Shown here: piece by piece, positions 1 through 6,242 of the stretch
Layout: every line of letters starts with the position of its first letter
How positions within the stretch are numbered: the stretch's first letter is position 1
Assembly: GCA_905210905.1 (NCBI GenBank)
Contig: CAJLYQ010000049.1
Span: 1 to 16,235 of the forward strand
DNA from: an uncultured Christensenella sp.
Lineage (GTDB): Bacteria; Bacillota; Clostridia; Christensenellales; DTU072
Direction of reading: 5' to 3'
DNA length: 16,235 bases
Notes under the pieces: model-generated
Databases searched by the model: none
Told to the model about the DNA's origin: nothing
What the model saw: only the letters and a program-made list of their open reading frames with translations
Program-made: the position numbers and the translations under genes

Positions 1-308
1 TTATCGTATTCAAAAGTAATTTCTCCGTCGTTAAAAACGTTCAGAATTACTTTGTTTTTCGAAATCTTGTACGTTCCGGTTTGTATAACCGGACTATTCC
101 CGGATATGTGGGTGTAAGCCCATAAGTCGGTTTTATCTATAAATTTAATCACACATTCGGCGATTCTTCCGTCAAAATTGTATCCTATGCCGTAAAAAGT
201 TCCGATTATGTTCTTTTTCGACGAACACGCGGATAAAGAAAATACTGCCAGAACTAAAAAAAACATAACCACGAAAACCGAAACGGCACGCAACGTTTTT
301 TTGTGCAT
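1..308 (-). CDS. Small predicted lipoprotein, 3' end beyond the window
   Basis: Reading the minus strand from ATG at 308 gives 102 codons with no stop up to the window edge, so the C-terminus is missing. The N-terminus has a basic start (MHKK), a hydrophobic stretch at about residues 7-24 and a lipobox LSAC with Cys28, so it should be exported and lipid-anchored. A GGAGG sequence lies about 10 bases before the ATG. The mature part begins with a GTFYG motif and continues as short alternating strands (GTYKIS, KVILNV, EITFEYD), which resembles small lipocalin-like beta-barrel proteins of Clostridia; this is only an impression of style. It diverges from the XRE regulator at 421 and has a consensus promoter overlapped by a palindrome, so it is probably controlled by that regulator. 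Function unknown. Confidence 0.8.
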   Translation of the reverse strand, partial: MHKKTLRAVSVFVVMFFLVLAVFSLSACSSKKNIIGTFYGIGYNFDGRIAECVIKFIDKTDLWAYTHISGNSPVIQTGTYKISKNKVILNVFNDGEITFEYD

Positions 309-339
309 TTGTAAGAACCTCCTCGTATATCTAATGTGT

Positions 340-353
340 ACATTATATAATGT
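340..353. promoter_or_regulatory. Palindromic operator 1 (ACATT-N4-AATGT)
   Basis: ACATTATATAATGT is a perfect 14-bp palindrome covering the -10 box of the minus-strand promoter. A further AATGT half-site lies at 333-337. The same half-sites with the same 4-bp spacer recur at 395-408. Together these suggest a dimeric repressor site, most simply for the XRE protein encoded at 421. Binding is inferred, not shown. Confidence 0.65.
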
Positions 354-370
354 GTGTGTCTACTTGTCAA
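342..370 (-). promoter_or_regulatory. Consensus sigma-A promoter of the leftmost lipoprotein
   Basis: On the minus strand TTGACA (370-365) and TATAAT (347-342) are separated by exactly 17 bases, a perfect match to the housekeeping consensus. The expected transcript start is near 335, giving a leader of about 27 bases that contains the GGAGG ribosome binding site. The -10 box lies inside the 340-353 palindrome, so a protein bound there would block transcription. Confidence 0.85.
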
Positions 371-390
371 GCGTAAAAACGGGATATACT
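364..390 (+). promoter_or_regulatory. Possible promoter of the XRE regulator
   Basis: TTGTCA (364-369) and TATACT (385-390) are spaced by 15 bases, shorter than ideal. The -35 box overlaps the -35 box of the divergent lipoprotein promoter on the other strand, so the two promoters would compete for polymerase. The start would fall near 397, inside operator 2. Confidence 0.4.
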
Positions 391-394
391 GTAC

Positions 395-408
395 ACATTC
401 TATAATGT
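395..408. promoter_or_regulatory. Palindromic operator 2 (ACATT-N4-AATGT)
   Basis: ACATTCTATAATGT keeps both half-sites of operator 1; the only asymmetry is in the 4-bp centre. It sits 13 bp before the XRE start codon, close to the likely transcript start of that gene, and its centre is 55 bp from the centre of operator 1, roughly five helical turns. This position fits autorepression. Confidence 0.6.
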
Positions 409-420
409 ATAGGTGGTATA

Positions 421-621
421 ATGAAATTACGTTTGTATGAAATCCTTAATGAAAAGGGCAAAACAAAGTACTGGCTTTACATTCGTTTAGGATTAAGTTA
501 TCAAAATTTTAACAAAATAATGAACAACGAAACCGCGGGGATAAAATTCAAAACGTTGCAGGCGCTTTGCGAAGTGCTCGAATGTACGCCGAACGATTTG
601 TTCGAAATGAGCGAAGATTAA
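421..621 (+). CDS. Small XRE/Cro-CI-type helix-turn-helix regulator
   Basis: This 66-residue protein is almost entirely one helix-turn-helix domain of the Cro/CI type. The scaffold is visible as MKLRLYEILNEKGKTKYWLYIRLGLSYQNFNKIMN (first turn of helices, residues 1-35, shown here only in outline by its key residues L5, L9, G13, L23, Y27, F30) followed by a family-typical tail with LQALCEVLECTPNDLFE. The tail matches the many short clostridial regulators that end in a CTPxDLF motif. AGGTGG at 411-416 is a good ribosome binding site. It diverges from a lipoprotein gene across a region with two matching palindromes, so it probably represses that gene and itself. It has no ligand domain or partner toxin visible in the window. 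Confidence 0.88.
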   Translation: MKLRLYEILNEKGKTKYWLYIRLGLSYQNFNKIMNNETAGIKFKTLQALCEVLECTPNDLFEMSED

Positions 622-676
622 CGGAAAGGCGCGAGAAAGGATTTTTTTAGGGTTTTAACAAAAAACGAGCATTGTA

Positions 677-705
677 TTTACAGCGGCGGTTTTGCGTGTT
701 ACAAT
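677..705 (+). promoter_or_regulatory. Promoter of the secreted esterase gene
   Basis: TTTACA (677-682) and TACAAT (700-705) are spaced by 17 bases. The expected start is near 712, which leaves a leader of about 28 bases holding CGGAG before the ATG at 740. This also argues against the upstream in-frame ATG at 692, which would lie inside the promoter. Confidence 0.7.
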
Positions 706-739
706 ATTTGCGAAAAAAATCAACATACGGAGTTTGTTT

Positions 740-2107
740 ATGAAGACGACCGGAAAAATCATAGGCGGTATTGCAATCGTTATCGTGCTGATCGCGCTTA
801 TTTTGTGCGTGGCGGCGTGTATCGACAGCGGCAACAAGACGTACGAATACGAAGGTAAAAACGTGTTCGTCGTAGGCGAAGGTTTCGATTTCGAAAATTC
901 GAAAATTTTGAAAAAAGACAAGGACGGCAAAGTCGTAAAGACGTCGAAAATAAGCAAAAAAGACCTTTATGATTTCAGTACCGAGAAAGCGGTCGGCGAA
1001 GGGGAATTTACGGTTAAGGTATCCAACACCGAAGTTAAGGCACCCTATACGGTATGTGCCGCTCCGCAAAAGATATCCGAAAGAAGTTACGACGCGGTGA
1101 CGGGTTCGAGCGCGAGAATATACCGCGATTTTATTTACGGAACAAGACTCGACGAAGAACTTTCGTCCAATAATCAGACGTTCGACGTATACGTTCCTAC
1201 CGCTCCGGAGAACGTTCCGGCAGACGCTAAGGTTATACTCTTCGTTCACGGCGGAGCGTGGATGTCCGGGGATAAGAACGGCGACGGCAACGCGCTTTGC
1301 GACAGGTTGGTAAGAGAAGGGTTCGTCGTGTTCAGTATGAACTACCGTCTTGCTACGATGAAAGTCGGCGGCGGCACGCTGGGCGAAATGGTCAGAGATA
1401 TCGACACGATGGTCGGACATATGAAACTGTTTTTAGCCGAGAACGGACTTACCGCTACCAAAATCGGCATAGGCGGAATATCCGCCGGCGGACACCTGTC
1501 TTCCCTTTACGCTTACAAAGACGGTTGGAGAGCGCCCCTTGAAATCGCTTTCGAAATCGACATCGTCGGACCGAACCAATTCGGCGACGTAGGTTACAAA
1601 AAGACGATCGAGCCTTACCTTTACGTACCCGAAGCAGGGGACAGCCTTGCCGCGATAAAGAAACTTCTGCAACCTATGGCGGTAGAACTTCTCTACTCGA
1701 TGAGCGGATTCGAACCGGGTTCCATACCCGAACTCGAACTTATCAAAGAAGGCAAGTTTACCAAGGATATGGACCTTACCGGATTGTGGGAAAAAGTAGA
1801 CGCTTTTTCGCCGGTAACGTACATCGACGCGAACACCTGCCCGACGATACTTGCGTACGGAGCGGTAGACAAGAAAAAAGCGGACAATATCCTGCTTAAC
1901 CTTTTCCCCGACGACGTAGTTACCGACACTATGGTCCCCACGACCTGTTACGACACGATGGAAAGACTGCTCACCGAGAACGGTATACACCACGTAGGAC
2001 AAATTTTTTACGGTTCCGATCACACTTCCGTCGCTTGCGTGCCGGGAAAACCCTCTCTCGATAAGATAGTGGAATGGGTGAAAGATTTTTCGAGCCGTTA
2101 TCTCTGA
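740..2107 (+). CDS. Lipid-anchored alpha/beta-hydrolase (carboxylesterase-like)
   Basis: The start at 740 is chosen over the in-frame ATG at 692 because it has CGGAG 7 bases upstream and opens a proper signal peptide (MKTTGKIIGG, hydrophobic to residue 23) ending in the lipobox VAAC, Cys27. The 455-residue product has an N-terminal beta-rich segment (about residues 32-110) that resembles a small Ig-like domain. The hydrolase domain follows: oxyanion motif HGGAW at 170-174, nucleophile Ser248 in GISAGG, probable Asp377 in YGAVD and His428 in SDHTS. These match the BD-FAE / alpha/beta-hydrolase-3 esterases, which cleave acetyl, feruloyl or other esters; the true substrate cannot be read from the sequence. 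Its position outside the membrane suggests work on dietary or surface polysaccharide esters. It is transcribed alone and converges on the LRR lipoprotein with only 30 bp between stops. Confidence 0.85.
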   Translation: MKTTGKIIGGIAIVIVLIALILCVAACIDSGNKTYEYEGKNVFVVGEGFDFENSKILKKDKDGKVVKTSKISKKDLYDFSTEKAVGEGEFTVKVSNTEVKAPYTVCAAPQKISERSYDAVTGSSARIYRDFIYGTRLDEELSSNNQTFDVYVPTAPENVPADAKVILFVHGGAWMSGDKNGDGNALCDRLVREGFVVFSMNYRLATMKVGGGTLGEMVRDIDTMVGHMKLFLAENGLTATKIGIGGISAGGHLSSLYAYKDGWRAPLEIAFEIDIVGPNQFGDVGYKKTIEPYLYVPEAGDSLAAIKKLLQPMAVELLYSMSGFEPGSIPELELIKEGKFTKDMDLTGLWEKVDAFSPVTYIDANTCPTILAYGAVDKKKADNILLNLFPDDVVTDTMVPTTCYDTMERLLTENGIHHVGQIFYGSDHTSVACVPGKPSLDKIVEWVKDFSSRYL

Positions 2108-2137
2108 TTCCGGACGTAAACTAACTTTTCGTAAAAA

Positions 2138-4147
2138 TTATTCGGCTTTAAGCCGTTCTTTTATCAGACCTTTGTCTTTCCAATTTTCGTAATAGTAATC
2201 GTAATCCGCTTGTTTTACGTAAACGTAAGTGGTTTCACCTTTGGGGAGATTTTCGCCGAGCGTGGAAAACTGGAAGGAGTTTTGTTCGAATCCGACGGAA
2301 AAACGGCATTTCGTCATATCGATACGTTGCAACTCGCCGCAGTTAAGCACGGCGAATACGGCAATAGAGCGGAGATTTTCGGGAAGAATAAGAGTTTGCA
2401 TCCGTCCGGTGAAGCGTTTGTTGCGGTCTTTGCCGATATAGTGGTTAATCGCGCGCGTGTTTATTCTCGTGATTTCGCCCCCGTGCGGCAAAGCCGTAAG
2501 GTCGATAATCAAAGGCGTTTTCTTTTTCGACGGGTCGGTCGGACTTGTCAGAACGGTGTATTTGTCGTAGCGATAATCGTTTGCGCCGAACCGTAAAAGC
2601 GTGTGTTCGCCGAAGTTTACCGCGTTTTCGTCGTCGTTTATCGTTACTACGAATTTGGTACAGAAAAGGGTCTTATACGCCGGGTTGTCCGTTTTGTATT
2701 TTTCCAGCGTTTCGTCGGGAACGACCAAGCAAACGCCGTTTCCGTCGATGAACGCGTCTTCGCCGATTTTCACGTTCGCGCCGTTAAAATAAACGGTTAA
2801 TTCCGACTGATTTTTGCCGGAAAACGCACCGTCGGCGATAAGCGTAGCGGTTTCTTTAAGATTAACTTTGCCGTTTCCGACAAAAGTTTTGCCCAATCCT
2901 TCGTTGCAGCCGTAAACGATCGTGTCGACGTACACAACGTAAGGGGAAGCGTTTATTTGCGACGAATAAATCGCGGTTTTGAAAAACGAGTTTTTGCCGC
3001 AGTACTCGACGTTTTGCGCGTTGATTACCGTGGCGAGTCGGTTACATTCGCCGAAAGCGTAGGCTTTTACTTCGGTTACGTTTTTAAGGTTGGCTACGGC
3101 GATTTGCGTTTTGTAAAACGTTCCGTAATCGATGACGGTAAGGCTTGACGGTACGTTTACGGACAGTTTTTCGCAATAACCGAACGCAAACGCGCCGATT
3201 TGTTCCACGCTGTCGGGGAGTTCGATTTTTTCGAGTTTTTTGCAGGCGTTTTCCTCGTTGGGCACGGTTTTGCCGTCGTCGGTTTCGTCCGCGGTCACGC
3301 CGAAAGCAAACTTGCCGATCGATTTAAGCGCGCTTCCTTTTTCGATTTCCACTTCGGTAAGGGAAACGCACCCGGCGAAGGCAAAGTCGCCTATGCTTTC
3401 GTACGAAGCCGGAATAACCGCTTTTTTTATCGTTGTGTAAATATAAAACGCTTTATTCGCTATTCCGCGTACGTTTTTGCCTTCCGCTATTTCGGGAAGA
3501 ACGAGTTCTTCGGGGGCGAGCGAAGGATAGAGCAAACCGCAGATATAACCGTCGCCGTCTACGACGAAGGAGTTTTCTTTTGCGGTGCGACGGCAGTAAA
3601 GCGTTAAATTTTCCGTTATTTTTTCGACTTTTTCGTCAAATTTCGTCGTGCAGTCCGAGTCGCGGTACCATCCGTCCACGTCATAACCGACGTACGTCGG
3701 CAAGGCGAAAGAAACGAATTCGTTTTCTCTGTATTTTTCGGTTTGGATAAAAGTAAACGGATAAGCGAGGAAGAAAGACACCGTATATTCTTTTTTGCCG
3801 TTTATATCCACGTCGGCAGGATTAGTCGAGTCGGACACGACGAGAGTCGTCGTAGCGGTCTTGTCGCCCGAAGCAAGGGTTACGGTGACTATTCCCGTTT
3901 TTAGTCCCTTGACTACGCCGTTTTGGGTAACCGAAGCGATGGTATCGTTGCTTACCGAAAAAGAGTAATCCGCTTTTTTCGGAGTTACGGTAAAGTCGAG
4001 AGTAAGTTCTTTACCTACGCCCACGACGAATTTGTCGGAGGCGAAAGACAGTTTCGAGGCAGTCGAACAGCCGACGAGCAAAGAGCAAAGGACGGTTGCC
4101 GCCGCGAGTAAAACGAGAATAAAGCGTAAATTTTTCTCCGTAAACAT
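2138..4147 (-). CDS. BspA-like leucine-rich-repeat surface lipoprotein with Big_2 domain
   Basis: The 669-residue product begins with a signal peptide and lipobox LVGC (Cys27). A bacterial Ig-like Big_2 domain covers about residues 32-105 (KLSF, NDTIASV, GVVKGLKTGIVTVT). Residues 121-192 look like a Listeria-Bacteroides (InlB B) repeat, with VSFFLAYPF and a GYDVDGWYRD core. From about 200 to the end the protein carries BspA-type LRR_5 repeats, seen as IPASYESIGDFAFAGCVSL, LPDSVEQIGAFAFGYC and LPENLRSIAVFAVLNC. Such proteins bind host, mucosal or glycan ligands in other gut bacteria, so an adhesion role is plausible. It has no sorting signal, so the lipid is the anchor. There is no Shine-Dalgarno sequence before the ATG, and the promoter lies so close that the mRNA should be nearly leaderless. 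Confidence 0.85.
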   Translation of the reverse strand: MFTEKNLRFILVLLAAATVLCSLLVGCSTASKLSFASDKFVVGVGKELTLDFTVTPKKADYSFSVSNDTIASVTQNGVVKGLKTGIVTVTLASGDKTATTTLVVSDSTNPADVDINGKKEYTVSFFLAYPFTFIQTEKYRENEFVSFALPTYVGYDVDGWYRDSDCTTKFDEKVEKITENLTLYCRRTAKENSFVVDGDGYICGLLYPSLAPEELVLPEIAEGKNVRGIANKAFYIYTTIKKAVIPASYESIGDFAFAGCVSLTEVEIEKGSALKSIGKFAFGVTADETDDGKTVPNEENACKKLEKIELPDSVEQIGAFAFGYCEKLSVNVPSSLTVIDYGTFYKTQIAVANLKNVTEVKAYAFGECNRLATVINAQNVEYCGKNSFFKTAIYSSQINASPYVVYVDTIVYGCNEGLGKTFVGNGKVNLKETATLIADGAFSGKNQSELTVYFNGANVKIGEDAFIDGNGVCLVVPDETLEKYKTDNPAYKTLFCTKFVVTINDDENAVNFGEHTLLRFGANDYRYDKYTVLTSPTDPSKKKTPLIIDLTALPHGGEITRINTRAINHYIGKDRNKRFTGRMQTLILPENLRSIAVFAVLNCGELQRIDMTKCRFSVGFEQNSFQFSTLGENLPKGETTYVYVKQADYDYYYENWKDKGLIKERLKAE

Positions 4148-4158
4148 AATTCTTTAGT

Positions 4159-4187
4159 AGTATATCATAAAGTGCGCTCGTGCGCAA
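4159..4187 (-). promoter_or_regulatory. Extended -10 promoter directly before the LRR lipoprotein
   Basis: On the minus strand TTGCGC (4187-4182) and TATACT (4164-4159) are 17 bases apart, with a TG one base before the -10 box, the extended -10 signature. Transcription should begin near 4151-4153, only about 4-6 bases before the ATG at 4147. Confidence 0.6.
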
Positions 4188-4239
4188 AGGGTAATTAAAG
4201 TTTATTTAAGAGAGCGCGTAAAAGCGGAACGCTTGCGCA

Positions 4240-4268
4240 TTGACATTAAGGGATAATTAATGTATTAT
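4240..4268 (+). promoter_or_regulatory. Promoter of the nfeD-floA-malQ-queH operon
   Basis: TTGACA (4240-4245) is followed after 17 bases by TATTAT (4263-4268). A second AT-rich box TATAAT lies at 4272-4277 but is too far from the -35. The leader of about 30 bases contains AGGAGA before the ATG at 4304. This is a housekeeping-type promoter; I do not see an obvious SigW-type site, the factor that controls the related genes in Bacillus. Confidence 0.7.
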
Positions 4269-4303
4269 AAATATAATATAGGGAAAAATAACAGGAGAGA
4301 AAG

Positions 4304-4867
4304 ATGTTTTTTACGCAGTTCGGATTGCTGTTTTCCAATATGGAATGGTTCGTTCCGGTCTGTTTGATTGCCGGGCTTGTTCTGATTATCGTGGAAATGC
4401 TCGAGCCGGGGTTCGGGGTTTTCGGTATAACGGGAATAATATGTCTGGTCGCGAGCATAGTTTTGCGCGCGGTTTTTCACAAAGAAGACGATATAGTCGT
4501 TATGCAAATTTTTCAGTTCGTGCTGCTGGACGCGATAATTTTCGGGGTACTTTTTCTCGTTGCGTTCGTCGCGCAAAAACGCGGTTGGTTAAAAAAATCG
4601 GCGTTGTTCCGCACGGGAACGGCGGTTGACGAAAAATTCAGCGACGGAACGAAAAACTACTCGCTTCTTTTAGGAAAAGAAGGCAAATCCGTCACCGTTT
4701 TGCGCCCGTCGGGCAAGGCGGAAATCGACGGGACGGTTTACGACGTGGAAAGCGACGGACTTCTTATAGAACCGGGCGTAAACGTCAGAGTTTACGCGGT
4801 GGAAGGCGGAATAATCAAAGTAAGCAGAGCTGTTTCCGCAGAGGAAAACGGCGAAAACAATAAATAA
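4304..4867 (+). CDS. nfeD: Short NfeD-family membrane protein
   Basis: The 187-residue protein has three to four hydrophobic helices (about residues 13-32, 36-57 and 66-89; the second contains FGVFGITGIICLVASIVL, with the preceding EPGFG motif typical of NfeD). The soluble C-terminal part (about 105-175) has the OB-fold pattern of NfeD proteins: a Gly-rich GKEGKSVTVLRPSGKAEIDG strand pair and a later GLLIEPGVNVRVYAVEGGIIKV ending. It lacks the N-terminal serine-protease domain of long NfeD forms, so it belongs to the short class that partners with flotillin-like proteins. The neighbour 25 bp downstream is indeed floA, the conserved pairing. AGGAGA at 4293-4298 sets the start. Role: organisation of membrane microdomains together with FloA; direct activity is not known for the family. 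Confidence 0.88.
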   Translation: MFFTQFGLLFSNMEWFVPVCLIAGLVLIIVEMLEPGFGVFGITGIICLVASIVLRAVFHKEDDIVVMQIFQFVLLDAIIFGVLFLVAFVAQKRGWLKKSALFRTGTAVDEKFSDGTKNYSLLLGKEGKSVTVLRPSGKAEIDGTVYDVESDGLLIEPGVNVRVYAVEGGIIKVSRAVSAEENGENNK

Positions 4868-4892
4868 AGTTAGTTTTTTCGGAGGTAACTGA

Positions 4893-5903
4893 ATGTTTTT
4901 ATCTTTACTAGGACTTAACGTTGCCGCACTGGTTGCAGGCATAGTAATTATCGTGGTCGCGCTCGTAGTGTTTTTCGTTATGGTGCCCGTATCCACCTGG
5001 TTCCGCGCGCTTGTAAGCGGAGCGTCGATATCTATGGGCAAACTCGTGGGTATGCGCCTTCGCAAAATCAAAATCGGAATGATAGTGGAAGCGTACATTA
5101 CCGGGAAAAAAGCCGGACTTAACATTAACATTAACGAACTCGAAACGCACTATATGGCGAAAGGCGACGTGCAAAAGGTAGTAAATGCCCTTATCAGCGC
5201 GCACAGCGCGAATATAGAACTTTCTACGAAAACGGCGATGGCGATCGACCTTGCCGGAAGAGACGTGCTTAACGCCGTTAAGGTAAGCGTAAACCCGAAA
5301 GTAATCGAAACGCCGGTTATTGCGGCGATTGCGAAAGACGGTATAGAACTGCGCTGTAAGGCGAGAGTTACGGTCAGGGCGAACATTTCCCGTCTTATCG
5401 GCGGAGCGGGGGAAGAAACGATTATCGCAAGGGTAGGCGAAGGCATCGTTACCACCGTAGGCAGTGCGAACACGCACAAAGAAGTTTTGGAAAACCCGGA
5501 CAGCATCAGCAAGACGGTGCTTAACAAAGGGCTTGACAACGGAACGGCCTTTGAAATTCTGTCGATAGACATAGCGGATATCGACGTAGGCAGAAACATC
5601 GGCGCGCAACTTCAGATGGATCAGGCGGAAGCGGACAAGAGAATAGCGCAGGCCAAGGCGGAAGAGCGCCGCGCGATGGCGGTAGCGACCGAGCAGGAAA
5701 TGAAAGCGAAAACGCAGGAAATGCGCGCTATGGTAATCGAGGCGGAAGCGGAAGTACCCAAGGCTATGGCGGAGGCGTTAAAATCGGGTAAACTCGGCGT
5801 AATGGATTATTACAATATGGAAAACGTCAAAGCGGACACGGCTATGCGCAACGCGATCGTCAATCCGACGGCTCACCCTGCCGACGGCACGGACAAGAAG
5901 TAA
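4893..5903 (+). CDS. floA: Flotillin-like membrane scaffold FloA
   Basis: The 336-residue length is typical of FloA. Residues about 5-30 form a membrane-inserting hydrophobic segment, followed by the prohibitin/SPFH-like domain (about 40-230) with the family features GKLVGMRLRKI, LNININELETHYMAKG and the region around RVGEGIVTTVGSA. Residues about 243-300 are an Ala/Glu-rich coiled coil (QAEADKRIAQAKAEERRAMA), and the characteristic end of the coil, VPKAMAEALKSGKLGVMDYY, is present almost as in Bacillus FloA. GGAGG at 4881-4885 gives the start. FloA oligomerises at the inner membrane face and organises lipid microdomains that host secretion, signalling and wall-synthesis proteins. It is cotranscribed with nfeD upstream and an unknown small gene 12 bp downstream, like the yqeZ-floA-yqfB order in Bacillus. 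Confidence 0.95.
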   Translation: MFLSLLGLNVAALVAGIVIIVVALVVFFVMVPVSTWFRALVSGASISMGKLVGMRLRKIKIGMIVEAYITGKKAGLNININELETHYMAKGDVQKVVNALISAHSANIELSTKTAMAIDLAGRDVLNAVKVSVNPKVIETPVIAAIAKDGIELRCKARVTVRANISRLIGGAGEETIIARVGEGIVTTVGSANTHKEVLENPDSISKTVLNKGLDNGTAFEILSIDIADIDVGRNIGAQLQMDQAEADKRIAQAKAEERRAMAVATEQEMKAKTQEMRAMVIEAEAEVPKAMAEALKSGKLGVMDYYNMENVKADTAMRNAIVNPTAHPADGTDKK

Positions 5904-5915
5904 TTTTCGATAAAA

Positions 5916-6242
5916 ATGGCAGAACTGAACGAACTGTTTACCGGCGCGCCCGTTAAAAAATCGCCCGCCCGCCCGACCCGAAAGGCGGATACGCAACGCG
6001 CCGAAAGCGATATTCTGCGCGAAGCAAGAAAGCGGGAAGAAGACGCCGCTTACGCGCATAAAAAGGAAGCGAACTGCGGCGGAGTGCTTGAAAGCGTGGA
6101 AAGGGCGTGCAAAGGCAACAAGTATCTCGAAGCGATGATACTCGGCGATATACTCAACTCGCCGAAATTCAAAAATTTTATAAAAAAATCAACGGCGGCA
6201 AACGAAAAGGGCGTTTCGCCGCAATCGGAAGCGAAAAAATGA
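5916..6242 (+). CDS. Unknown 108-residue protein between floA and malQ
   Basis: I do not recognise a family. The protein is hydrophilic with no signal peptide or membrane segment. Residues 1-50 are charged and Pro/Lys-rich (APVKKSPARP), probably disordered then helical; residues about 55-90 look like a compact helical unit (GGVLESVERACKGNKYLEAMILGDILNSPKFKNF), and the tail is again disordered. No good Shine-Dalgarno sequence precedes the ATG, so translation may depend on floA, which stops 12 bp upstream. Its stop codon overlaps the malQ start as ATGA at 6239-6242, showing translational coupling. It occupies the place of yqfB in the Bacillus yqeZ-floA-yqfB operon, but I see no clear sequence likeness. 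The tight packing in a conserved operon supports a real gene. Confidence 0.7.
   Translation: MAELNELFTGAPVKKSPARPTRKADTQRAESDILREARKREEDAAYAHKKEANCGGVLESVERACKGNKYLEAMILGDILNSPKFKNFIKKSTAANEKGVSPQSEAKK

Noticed and set aside
692..739. Longer N-terminus for the esterase from ATG 692
   Set aside because: ATG 692 lies within the promoter (677-705), has no ribosome binding site, and would bury the signal peptide behind 16 polar residues.
647..1420. 257-codon open frame on the minus strand opposite the esterase
   Set aside because: The plus-strand product has a signal peptide, oxyanion motif and catalytic triad; the antisense product has no signal or motif.
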